From Candidatus Cloacimonadota bacterium (GTDB lineage: Bacteria; Cloacimonadota; Cloacimonadia; Cloacimonadales; JAFGVF01): a DNA stretch of 5,221 nucleotides. Below are positions 1 to 5,221 of the stretch, one piece after another. The translations under genes and the position numbers were made by a program. Every line of letters starts with the position of its first letter. The first letter of the stretch is position 1. The stretch spans positions 1 through 5,221 of the forward strand of contig JAFGVF010000317.1 of assembly GCA_016938155.1 (NCBI GenBank), given 5' to 3'. Below the pieces are notes generated by a model. That model was not told the origin of the DNA and searched no databases. It saw only the letters and a program-made list of their open reading frames with translations.

Positions 1-1
1 A

Positions 2-673
2 GCTGGAACAGTTTTGAAGAATGAGCTTACAGGGGAAACAGTCTATACACCACCGCAAGATAAGGATACAATCTTAGAGTTGATGAGCAATCTTGAGGAG
101 TACATGAATGTTTCCAACAACTTAGACCCTTTGATTAAGATGGGAGCTATACACTATCAATTTGAAAGTATCCATCCCTTTTATGACGGAAATGGCAGAA
201 CGGGAAGAATTCTTAATGTCCTATTCCTTGTCCTCAAGGGTTTACTTGATATCCCGATACTGTATTTAAGTAAGTATATCATCCGCAATAAGGCTGAATA
301 CTATCGCCTTATCCAGCATGTTCATGTTAATCAGGAATGGGAAGAGTGGATATTATTCATACTCGAGGCTATAGAGAAGACTTCTTTAGACACCATTGTA
401 CTGATTAAAGAAATAAGTAGAATCATGGATGAAACAAAGTCATTGATGAAGTCTCAACTTCCCAAGATTTACAGCAAAGAATTGTTAGAAAGCTTGTTCA
501 TGCATCCTTACACAAAAACAGAGTATATTATCGAGAGATTGAATGTCCACAGAGACACAGCTTCCACCTACTTGAAAAAGCTTACAAATCTTGATATTTT
601 AGAATGCACGAAACTCGGTAGACAAAACTATTATATCAACAAAAAGCTCTACAAACTCTTAGCTGGGCAATAA
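2..673 (+). CDS. Fic-domain protein AMP-transferase, C-terminal part (5' end outside window)
   Basis: The frame is open from base 2, so the TTG at 14 is internal and the true start lies upstream; 223 codons are visible. The Fic signature HPFYDGNGRTGR is complete at 173-208 and fits HxFx(D/E)GNGRxxR, with the catalytic His codon at 173 and the ATP-anion-binding Asn and Arg present. The segment before it (YTPP, then a helix ending in FESI) matches the substrate-binding flap and helices of Fic proteins, and LYLSKYI plus the EWEEWI region continue the fold. The C-terminal ~60 residues, from about base 500, form a winged helix (TKTEYIIERLNVHRDTAS, then a wing with LGRQNYYIN). Family members transfer AMP from ATP to Ser/Thr/Tyr hydroxyls, often self-inhibited by an (S/T)xxxE(G/N) helix; that helix would be N-terminal and is not visible. 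Target unknown. It converges on the feo operon. Family assignment is firm; activity and target are inferred. Confidence 0.93.
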   Translation, partial: AGTVLKNELTGETVYTPPQDKDTILELMSNLEEYMNVSNNLDPLIKMGAIHYQFESIHPFYDGNGRTGRILNVLFLVLKGLLDIPILYLSKYIIRNKAEYYRLIQHVHVNQEWEEWILFILEAIEKTSLDTIVLIKEISRIMDETKSLMKSQLPKIYSKELLESLFMHPYTKTEYIIERLNVHRDTASTYLKKLTNLDILECTKLGRQNYYINKKLYKLLAGQ

Positions 674-674
674 T

Positions 675-745
675 ATACCGAATTAATTGAGTTTTTTCGG
701 TATATTCAGAAAACACACCGAAAAAAACGAGAAATTCCGGCATAT
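675..745. repeat. Two tandem 31-bp palindromic elements, 40-bp period
   Basis: Copy 1 (675-705) and copy 2 (715-745) have equal length and match at 21 of 31 positions. Each is an inverted repeat: copy 1 has arms ATACCGAA / TTCGGTAT, which extend to an 11-bp stem (672-682 with 696-706) overlapping the fic stop codon; copy 2 has looser arms ACCGAA / TTCCGG. No U-tract follows either hairpin, so they are poor intrinsic terminators. The right arm of copy 1 (GTTTTTTCGGT, 691-701) can also pair with the left arm of copy 2 (717-728), giving mutually exclusive folds. Possible readings are a pair of operators for a dimeric regulator, an RNA-processing element, or decayed repeats. Function is unknown. 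Confidence 0.55.
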
Positions 746-746
746 C

Positions 747-796
747 CTACCAAAAATGCAACTTACCCTTCAAGCTCTTGCAAGATGTTTCAACAG
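747..796 (-). pseudogene. Relic of the 3' end of a second feoB gene
   Basis: Read on the minus strand this segment aligns over its whole length to the last 17 codons of the intact feoB (1045-1095): 41 of 51 columns match, with one 1-base deletion in the Gly codon of KHLGK. Allowing for the deletion it reads LLKHLGKSLKGKLHFW-stop against MLKHLGKNLKGKLHYW-stop. Six differences are synonymous (CTC/CTT, CTG/TTG twice, AAA/AAG twice, GGG/GGT) and three are conservative replacements (M/L, N/S, Y/F), the pattern expected of a homologous gene that was once translated. Both end in TAG. Similarity stops upstream of 796, so nearly all of the gene is gone. The orientation matches intact feoB. I infer a remnant of a tandem duplication or of a replaced feoB paralogue. 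Confidence 0.7.
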
Positions 797-828
797 CACT
801 CTTGCAACACAGTGAGCTTGCAAGTGTA

Positions 829-856
829 TGGCAATTTTCAGCTAATAGTCTATAAT
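829..856 (+). promoter_or_regulatory. Possible isolated sigma70-type promoter
   Basis: A perfect TATAAT (851-856) lies 16 bases after TGGCAA (829-834), a weak -35 candidate. No gene follows on this strand; a transcript would start near 863 and run about 150 nt into the bidirectional terminator at 982-1015. In AT-rich DNA a lone TATAAT often arises by chance, so support is weak. Confidence 0.22.
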
Positions 857-966
857 CTAAAGTTATTAACTAAATGAGAATGAGACCGAAGAAAACAATT
901 CTGCGAAATGGCAATAACTAAGGGGAGTCGCTGTACGGGATGCTAAATGCAAGAACCCCCTCACCC

Positions 967-986
967 TTTTTGCCAATTGGCAAAAA
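967..986. repeat. 20-bp perfect palindrome
   Basis: The sequence TTTTTGCCAATTGGCAAAAA is identical to its reverse complement. With no loop it is a poor RNA hairpin unless the central AATT opens. Its right side overlaps the A-tract that begins the larger terminator stem, so the two structures compete. It could extend the terminator or serve as a protein site. Confidence 0.5.
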
Positions 987-1015
987 ATCCTCACCCATAA
1001 GGGCGAGGATTTTTT
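982..1015 (-). terminator. Intrinsic terminator of the feo operon, bidirectional
   Basis: AAAAAATCCTC (982-992) pairs perfectly with GAGGATTTTTT (1005-1015). After one A-C mismatch, CCC (994-996) pairs with GGG (1001-1003) around an ATAA loop. This gives a stem of 14 pairs flanked by a T-tract on either strand. It begins 29 bases after the feoB stop, as expected for the end of the feo transcript. On the other strand it would stop read-through from fic, insulating the convergent genes. Confidence 0.85.
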
Positions 1016-1044
1016 AAAGGGGATATGTAAAATCCAGACACACT

Positions 1045-3444
1045 CTACCAATAATGCAGTTTCCCTTTCAGGTTCTTGCCGAGATGTTTCAACATCAAGT
1101 AGAAGATGGTGATAACACCAAGACCTGAGAGAATCCAGATGCCGGATGAGAGTGGATGACTGAGGAAGGTTGCGGTCTGGTAGAAGAGCATGGAAATCAG
1201 CCAGGCGAGTCCTGTCAGATAGGTGACGATAATAGCTGTCCATTTGCCGTTTGTTTCGTTGAAAATAGTGCCGATAGCTGCAACGCAGGGTGCATAAATA
1301 AGGATAAAGATAAGGTATGCCAATACATTTATCTTGTTTTTGAATCTGCTTACCATGATGGGACGAAGGGTATTATCACTCTCACCTTCCTCTGTATCAC
1401 TACCGAAGAATCCTTCCCAAAGGGTAACAAACGAACCACCGATAGCACTCCAGAAATGAAATTCTTCCTTTTCTTCAATCATACCAGCTGCTCTGTTTGA
1501 TTCTGAAATCTCCTCTTTATATAATACACTGAGCGTTCCAATTACTGCCTCTTTAGCGAACAATCCGGTTACGAGTCCAACAGATGCCTCCCAGTTATCC
1601 TTATCGATTCCAATCGGGTGGAATATAGGCGTAATCACTCTTCCAAAACCGGACAGCAGAGAGTCACTTTGTCTGTTTTGACCGAACTTACCGTCTATAC
1701 CGATGTTTCCGAAGATACTCATTATTATCACAAGTACCAGAATCATAATCCCGGCCTTTGTAACGAAAGCTTTTAATCTGAACCAGGTATGGGTGAAAAT
1801 ACCCCTCAAAGTCGGGATATGGTAAGGTGGTAGTTCCATAACAAAAGTGGATGTCTCACCTTGGAAAATAGTGGATTTGAAGAGCAATCCGGTTATAATA
1901 GCCAATATAATACCAAGCATATACAGCCCGAAAAGAACGAGAGTCCCATAACGGGCAAAGAAGATAGAAATGAAGAGGGCATACACCGGAAACCTTGCTC
2001 CGCAGGACATAAAAGGAGTCATCATAATGGCAATGAGTCTTTCCCGTTTGTTTTCCAGGGTTCGGGTCGCGAGAATAGCGGGTACTGTACAGCCGAATCC
2101 GACTATCAATGAGATGAAAGCCTTTCCCGGTAAGCCGAGAAAACGAAGGAATCTATCCATGACAAATGCCGCTCGGCTCATGTAGCCGGAGTCTTCTAAA
2201 ATTGCCAGGGAAACAAAGATGAAAAATATAGGAGGTATAAATGTGGAAACGGTCTGGATACCGCCTCCGATGCTGTTTGCCAGAATATTGATAAGCCAAA
2301 GCGGAGCATTCAGATTCTCCAGGAGATGAGCAAACCCATCAACAAAGATAGCTCCTGTAAAGCTGTCCAGGAAGTCTATGAAGGGAGTACCTACATTGAT
2401 TGTTACAAAGAACACAAGAAAAAGCACAATAAAGAAGCTCGGGATTCCCAAATACCTGCTCAACACCACATTATCAATCACTTCAGTGATATTTCTGCGG
2501 AGCGTACTTCGCTTGATTACATCCATGGAAAGCCCTCTGATGAAGCCGTATCTCCCGTCTGCAATCACCACATCGATTGAATCTCGCGTATGCTTCTTCA
2601 CTTTCAAGCTCAATTCGGAAAGCTTAGCGGAGAACTCTTCGTCAAGATAGTATCTCAATGTATCTGAAGCTACTGCCTGCTGCAGCCTTCTCCGAAACCG
2701 GAAATGTCTTCTCTTATTTTCACCTCTCCGTCCCCAACCATGTCCTTGACCATTCCCATTACCCTGTCCCCTACCCATTCTGTGACCGGGACAGTACTTA
2801 TTGTTATCTTCAAACATCTTAACGGCAAGCCATCTCAGGTTGATGTTTTCAAGTACATCCTTCTCTTTTAAAATCTCTTCAACCTCAAGGATATATTTCT
2901 CGAAGAACTCGTCATAAAGAACATCTGTTTTCGGAATAGCTTGTGTATCTGCTTGAATTACGGCATCTTTCAGCTTATCCAAACCATCGTTTTTCCGATT
3001 GGCAACCATCTCTACAACAGGGCAATCCAGATGTCGAGCAAGATGTTTAACATCAATTTCTATATTGTTAGATTTTGCAACATCCATCATATTCAACACC
3101 ACGAGCATGGGAATCTTCATCTCGAGAAGTTGTGTTGTCAGATAGAGATTGCGTTCCAGGTTGGAGGCATCAACAATATTGACGATTAAATCAGCCTTCC
3201 TGCTTTGAACAAAGCTGTTCGCAATTTGCTCATCATCCGAAAGGGCAGAAAAAGAGTAAGTGCCCGGTAAATCAATAACCGTAACAGCGACTCCTTTATG
3301 AGTAAAAAGTCCCTCTTTATGCTCAACAGTAACACCAGCCCAATTCCCAACCGTCTGTTGAGAACCTGTAAGAGCGTTAAAAATCGTAGTTTTCCCGCAA
3401 TTGGGATTTCCTGTAAGGGCAATCGTAAGGCTGTTCTTACTCAT
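1045..3444 (-). CDS. feoB: Ferrous iron transport protein B (GTP-gated Fe(II) permease)
   Basis: FeoB imports Fe(II) across the inner membrane. The 799-residue product is full length for the family. The cytosolic G domain shows G1 GNPNCGKTT (12-20), the G2 Thr within GNWAGVT (33-39), G3 DLPG (58-61) and G4 NMMD (118-121); G5 is divergent (VANRKNDG, about 147-154). A helical regulatory region follows, interrupted by a Gly/Arg-rich insert at about 218-253. The membrane domain starts near residue 332 and carries the two gate motifs with conserved Cys: GFGCTVPAI (Cys452) and MSCGARFPVY (Cys481). An acidic loop (644-704) precedes the last helices (YAPCVAAIGT, FYQTATF). ATG at 3444 is chosen: it overlaps the regulator stop by 8 bases (ATGAGTAA), suggesting coupled translation, with AGAGG 12 bases upstream. 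A TTG at 3456 abuts AGAGG and would add only four residues. No separate feoA or feoC is present; FeoA is fused to the upstream regulator. Confidence 0.97.
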   Translation of the reverse strand: MSKNSLTIALTGNPNCGKTTIFNALTGSQQTVGNWAGVTVEHKEGLFTHKGVAVTVIDLPGTYSFSALSDDEQIANSFVQSRKADLIVNIVDASNLERNLYLTTQLLEMKIPMLVVLNMMDVAKSNNIEIDVKHLARHLDCPVVEMVANRKNDGLDKLKDAVIQADTQAIPKTDVLYDEFFEKYILEVEEILKEKDVLENINLRWLAVKMFEDNNKYCPGHRMGRGQGNGNGQGHGWGRRGENKRRHFRFRRRLQQAVASDTLRYYLDEEFSAKLSELSLKVKKHTRDSIDVVIADGRYGFIRGLSMDVIKRSTLRRNITEVIDNVVLSRYLGIPSFFIVLFLVFFVTINVGTPFIDFLDSFTGAIFVDGFAHLLENLNAPLWLINILANSIGGGIQTVSTFIPPIFFIFVSLAILEDSGYMSRAAFVMDRFLRFLGLPGKAFISLIVGFGCTVPAILATRTLENKRERLIAIMMTPFMSCGARFPVYALFISIFFARYGTLVLFGLYMLGIILAIITGLLFKSTIFQGETSTFVMELPPYHIPTLRGIFTHTWFRLKAFVTKAGIMILVLVIIMSIFGNIGIDGKFGQNRQSDSLLSGFGRVITPIFHPIGIDKDNWEASVGLVTGLFAKEAVIGTLSVLYKEEISESNRAAGMIEEKEEFHFWSAIGGSFVTLWEGFFGSDTEEGESDNTLRPIMVSRFKNKINVLAYLIFILIYAPCVAAIGTIFNETNGKWTAIIVTYLTGLAWLISMLFYQTATFLSHPLSSGIWILSGLGVITIFYLMLKHLGKNLKGKLHYW
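2686..2781 (-). other. Gly/Arg/His-rich low-complexity insert in FeoB (residues ~222-253)
   Basis: Right after the conserved RWLAVKMFE segment and a CPGH (Cys218, His221), the protein runs into alternating Gly with Asn/Gln/His (GNGNGQGHGWG) and then an Arg/Lys cluster (RRGENKRR, RFRRR). The normal FeoB sequence resumes at LQQAV. Net charge is strongly positive and no hydrophobic core is visible, so it is probably a disordered cytosolic loop between the G domain and the membrane domain. FeoB spacers vary between lineages; the role here is unknown. Confidence 0.7.
2755..2776 (-). other. Candidate G-quadruplex sequence in the feoB coding strand
   Basis: On the coding (minus) strand, four runs of at least three G are separated by loops of 2, 3 and 4 bases: GGG-TA-GGGG-ACA-GGG-TAAT-GGG. 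This fits the usual G3+N1-7 pattern. It encodes part of the Gly-rich insert, but Gly codons alone do not force the runs, because several Gs come from adjoining codons. Folding in RNA or DNA is inferred only. Confidence 0.5.
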
Positions 3445-4144
3445 CACTAAGCTCAACCTCTACACACTTTGCTTCCTCTTTTCTGAGGATAATATGATAA
3501 TTGTTTATTGATATCTCAATCGGGTCACCAAGTGGTGCTACCCTTACAACTTTCAATTTTGTATTCTTTATCAGACCCATTCTCAAAAGCTTAGACTTAT
3601 ATTCGGGATCAGTATCAAGAGCATATCCTTTTATCGTAGCTGTTTCACCAATCCGAAGATGCTTAATTGTGGTAGTACTTCTGGAAGCTTTGAGCAAATC
3701 ACTCTTCTCCTGAATATATTCTCTTAACTGGCTTAGCAAATGCTTTGAATTTTCCTCTTCCTGAAAAAAATCATAGAGATACATAAATCGACGATAGGTC
3801 TCTTCGTTGAGATAATGTTCGATAGTACAGGCATTTAATGCTGCTGTTTTCTCGTTCACATTTAGGATTTCTGTGAGGAAGAGCTTTAGTGATTTGTGTC
3901 TTTGATAAATTTGCTCAGCCAACTCTTCACCCTGCTTTGTCAGCCCAATATCACCGTATTTCTCGTGATTTACATAGCCTTCAGACACAAGCTTCTTCAT
4001 CGCTGAATTTACGGATGATTTCTTAACCCCCATTCTGTCAGCAATATCAGTAACTCTAACTTTATTTAGCTCTTTTGTTGCGAGCATTATCTCTTCTAAG
4101 TAATCTTCCAGGCTTTCGCCAAGTACATATAAATCGGTTCTCAT
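3437..4144 (-). CDS. DtxR/MntR-family metal-dependent repressor fused to a FeoA domain
   Basis: Residues 1-64 are a winged helix (VRVTDIADRMGVKKSSVNSAM). Residues 65-140 are the metal-binding dimerisation domain. Residues 160-232 are a FeoA/SH3-like domain ending GDPIEI...YHIILRKEEA, the FeoA hallmark. Candidate metal ligands by motif alignment: Asp14 and Glu17 in SLEDYLEEI (the MntR D8/E11 positions), His83 (MntR H77, DtxR H79), and Cys106, Glu109, His110 in ACTIEH (DtxR C102/E105/H106). The site is thus a hybrid: MntR-like Asp where DtxR has Met10, DtxR-like Cys where MntR has Glu99. DtxR ancillary ligands E83 and H98 appear as Lys87 and Ala102. Such proteins bind operators when loaded with Fe(II) or Mn(II). 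Overlap with feoB argues for iron and for self-regulation of the operon. The FeoA part presumably interacts with FeoB. The ATG has GGAGG 4 bases upstream. At 235 residues it is near the length of three-domain DtxR proteins, so the tail could instead be called a DtxR SH3 domain, but FeoA fits better. Confidence 0.92.
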   Translation of the reverse strand: MRTDLYVLGESLEDYLEEIMLATKELNKVRVTDIADRMGVKKSSVNSAMKKLVSEGYVNHEKYGDIGLTKQGEELAEQIYQRHKSLKLFLTEILNVNEKTAALNACTIEHYLNEETYRRFMYLYDFFQEEENSKHLLSQLREYIQEKSDLLKASRSTTTIKHLRIGETATIKGYALDTDPEYKSKLLRMGLIKNTKLKVVRVAPLGDPIEISINNYHIILRKEEAKCVEVELSDE

Positions 4145-4148
4145 CTTT

Positions 4149-4153
4149 CCTCC
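4149..4153 (-). promoter_or_regulatory. Ribosome binding site of the repressor-feoA gene
   Basis: GGAGG on the minus strand lies four bases (AAAG) before the ATG at 4144. It is a perfect Shine-Dalgarno core and fixes this start. Confidence 0.85.
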
Positions 4154-4173
4154 AGGTTAGCTGACACTAACTT
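4154..4173. promoter_or_regulatory. Candidate repressor operator (inverted repeat)
   Basis: AGGTTAG-CTGACA-CTAACTT is an imperfect inverted repeat with 7-bp arms, six of seven positions pairing, and a 6-bp spacer. The half-sites GTTAG/CTAAC resemble those of DtxR/IdeR boxes (TTAGGTTAG.CTAACCTAA), though the second half differs and the core spacing is longer than in the classical box. It sits between the predicted -10 and the ribosome binding site of the repressor gene, a good place for self-repression. The word GTTAGCT recurs at 4204-4210, with GCTAA at 4227-4231 as a possible second, wider site. Operator function is inferred. Confidence 0.4.
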
Positions 4174-4196
4174 TGTAAGTTGCACAAAACTGTCAA
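4168..4196 (-). promoter_or_regulatory. Probable feo operon promoter
   Basis: On the minus strand a perfect TTGACA (-35, complement of 4191-4196) lies 17 bases before AAGTTA (complement of 4168-4173), a poor -10. The expected start is near 4160, giving a leader of about 16 nt. A weak -10 beside a perfect -35 is compatible with a regulated promoter. The -35 is convincing; the -10 is not. Confidence 0.45.
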
Positions 4197-4275
4197 TCGT
4201 TATGTTAGCTTTATGAAACAATATAGGCTAAATGTTACGAATGCCCTATTTTTTTAAGTTATTTAGGAAACTACT

Positions 4276-4319
4276 TGCTATGTTTCACAATGTATCAACC
4301 TTTTGGAACAAAAATAGCA
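4276..4319. repeat. Inverted repeat upstream of the peptidase gene
   Basis: TGCTATGTTT (4276-4285) and AAAAATAGCA (4310-4319) are inverted repeats matching at 9 of 10 positions, separated by 24 bases and ending 35 bases before the peptidase start. A smaller nested pair, GAAAC (4267-4271) and GTTTC (4282-4286), overlaps it. It may be a regulatory site or an RNA fold in the leader. I found no convincing -35/-10 pair for this gene. In AT-rich DNA chance is possible. Confidence 0.25.
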
Positions 4320-4343
4320 TAGTTATTAAGAGAATGAAGTTTT

Positions 4344-4348
4344 AGGAG
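4344..4348 (+). promoter_or_regulatory. Ribosome binding site of the peptidase gene
   Basis: AGGAG lies six bases before the ATG at 4355, good Shine-Dalgarno spacing. It decides the start, which is also the one that gives a proper signal peptide. Confidence 0.8.
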
Positions 4349-4354
4349 ATAACA

Positions 4355-5221
4355 ATGAAAAGGAAGCTTTTCCTTGCAACAGTCTTAACCGCGTGGGTAT
4401 TTACTTTTTTACACGGCTTTAAAAACATATCATCAGAAAGTTTCGGAGATAACATAACACTGCATTTCAGCGAGGTACAGGAATTACAAACATTACAAGA
4501 GCGATCATTCCTTGTTCAAATTCCTGATAAAGGAAAGATTTCCTGGAATTATGATATTATTTTTACCAACGGCATTAGGGAAACTCATTCACCCGACTCG
4601 ATATTTCTTCAGGTCAGCTCTCCGGTAATCTTAAGAGATATACGAGTCGTCTCTGTTACCCTCACTGATCTTATCAACAACGAATCTATTGAAGAAATCG
4701 ACCTGCATATATCAGCTCTTCAAAGAAATTTGGGCATCAATGAAACAAGGAGATTAGCTAACCCAACAGTTAGCTTTGATTCATACTATCAGAGAAATGT
4801 GGTAAACTATGCATCCCCAAGAGCTTTAACCCATGACAAAGTGATGTTTGTCTATCCCCAATCAGTTGAGTCCATCATACTCACTTTGGGAAACTGGAAA
4901 GAGCGAAACGGCTTTGAAGTGGAGTACCTTGCTGTTACTCCCGAAAACAATACAACTACCTGGATAATGGATCAGCTAATCGAATCCAATAACTCAGACA
5001 ATCCTCCTTCCTATCTTATTCTGTTCGGAGATGTGGATGGTGTTTTCGCTATTCCGACTTTTTACTACGAGTATCCCACCGGAGTCGCAGAAGGTGACCA
5101 TCAATATGCACTTCTGGAGGGGGAAGACATTGTTGAGGACATCGCAGTTGGAAGAATTTCTTTCAGCACAGAAAGCGAGCTTTTAACAATCATAAACAAA
5201 ATAGTCCTTTACGAGAGTATG
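4355..5221 (+). CDS. Gingipain-like (family C25) secreted cysteine peptidase, N-terminal part (3' end outside window)
   Basis: The frame stays open to the window end (289 codons). Residues 1-21 look like a signal peptide: a KRK n-region, a hydrophobic stretch LFLATVLTAWVFTFL, then HG. Residues ~25-155 have no motif I can name and probably form a propeptide-like domain. From ~161 the sequence fits the first subdomain of peptidase family C25: KVMFVYPQSVES, a helix with NWKERNGFEVEYL, then PSYLILFGDVDGVFAIP (218-234), DHQYALLEGED (248-258) and DIAVGRIS (262-269), ending KIVLYE (282-287). The catalytic His and Cys of gingipains lie further on and cannot be seen, so activity is unverified. C25 enzymes are exported, often through type IX secretion with a C-terminal sorting domain, and degrade extracellular protein. 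It diverges from the iron repressor gene across 210 bases. Family call is good; substrate is unknown. Confidence 0.85.
   Translation, partial: MKRKLFLATVLTAWVFTFLHGFKNISSESFGDNITLHFSEVQELQTLQERSFLVQIPDKGKISWNYDIIFTNGIRETHSPDSIFLQVSSPVILRDIRVVSVTLTDLINNESIEEIDLHISALQRNLGINETRRLANPTVSFDSYYQRNVVNYASPRALTHDKVMFVYPQSVESIILTLGNWKERNGFEVEYLAVTPENNTTTWIMDQLIESNNSDNPPSYLILFGDVDGVFAIPTFYYEYPTGVAEGDHQYALLEGEDIVEDIAVGRISFSTESELLTIINKIVLYESM

Larger units (their letters stand above)
674..1044. other. Gene-free stretch between fic and feoB
   Basis: These 371 bases hold no convincing gene. In order they contain: two tandem 31-bp palindromic elements (675-745), a relic of a feoB 3' end (747-796), three CTTGCAA words (777, 801, 817), a TATAAT box at 851-856, an AT-rich stretch without clear signal, a 20-bp perfect palindrome (967-986) and a strong hairpin terminator (982-1015). 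Both flanking genes point into the region. A 15-codon ATG frame at 874-921 has no ribosome binding site and was not accepted. Confidence 0.7.

Noticed and set aside
14..16. TTG at 14 as the start of the fic gene
   Set aside because: The frame is open to base 2, and a Fic protein needs the upstream helices and flap. The gene is simply cut by the window edge.
874..921. 15-codon ATG frame in the fic-feoB gap
   Set aside because: No ribosome binding site, no similarity that I recognise, and such short frames are frequent by chance.
866..1243. 125-codon minus-strand open frame crossing the feoB stop
   Set aside because: Two thirds of it lies out of frame over feoB's conserved C-terminus, the rest covers the terminator hairpin, and the product has no recognisable domain.
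1156..3189. Several plus-strand open frames of 70-114 codons within feoB
   Set aside because: They are antisense shadows of a conserved, full-length FeoB with no domain content of their own.
3445..3456. Upstream feoB starts TTG (3456) and GTG (3447)
   Set aside because: TTG directly abuts the AGAGG ribosome-binding candidate, leaving no spacing, and FeoB proteins normally begin close to the first beta strand. ATG at 3444 fits better and gives the overlapping ATGAGTAA junction.
4168..4175. TAACTTTG, a match to the Bacteroidetes -7 element TAnnTTTG on the plus strand
   Set aside because: No TTG-type -33 element at the right distance upstream; the position overlaps the leader of the oppositely oriented repressor gene and is about 180 bases from the peptidase start.
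4145..4354. Fur box in the feo control region
   Set aside because: I found no sequence close to GATAATGATAATCATTATC; the encoded regulator is of the DtxR type, which uses different sites.

Overview
The window looks like chromosomal DNA of a bacterium with moderate GC content (roughly 40-45% by eye). The phylum cannot be fixed from the sequence. A secreted gingipain-like (family C25) peptidase at the right edge points towards the Bacteroidetes/FCB lineages (Bacteroidota, Cloacimonadota, Marinimicrobia and relatives), where such exported peptidases are common. Against a typical Bacteroidota, the only convincing -35 box is a perfect sigma70-type TTGACA, and I saw no clear TTG / TAnnTTTG promoter pair.

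Layout, left to right. (1) Positions 2-673, + strand: the C-terminal part of a Fic-domain AMP-transferase with an intact catalytic motif and a C-terminal winged helix; its N-terminus lies outside the window. (2) Positions 674-1044: a gene-free stretch holding two tandem 31-bp palindromic elements, a 50-bp frameshifted relic of the 3' end of a second feoB gene, a possible isolated promoter, and a strong bidirectional intrinsic terminator. (3) Positions 1045-4144, - strand: a two-gene iron operon. The upstream gene encodes a DtxR/MntR-type metal-dependent repressor fused to a FeoA domain. Its stop overlaps the start of feoB, which encodes the ferrous iron permease, by 8 bp. (4) Positions 4145-4354: the divergent control region with a feo promoter and possible operators. 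(5) Positions 4355-5221, + strand: the N-terminal 289 residues of a C25 cysteine peptidase with a signal peptide, cut by the window edge before the catalytic His and Cys.

How it works together. The fused regulator probably senses intracellular Fe(II) (or Mn(II)) and controls its own operon through sites near the feo promoter. Its FeoA tail would act on the FeoB permease encoded by the same mRNA, so transport accessory and repressor are one polypeptide. Fic converges on the operon and is separated from it by the terminator, so it is probably not functionally linked. The divergent peptidase shares the 210-bp control region with the iron regulator, but co-regulation is unproven.

I do not see an obviously new multi-gene system. 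The points most worth a second look are the feoB relic next to the intact feoB, the repressor-FeoA fusion with a hybrid metal site, the Gly/Arg-rich insert in FeoB with a G-quadruplex-type sequence in its gene, and the tandem palindromes after fic.
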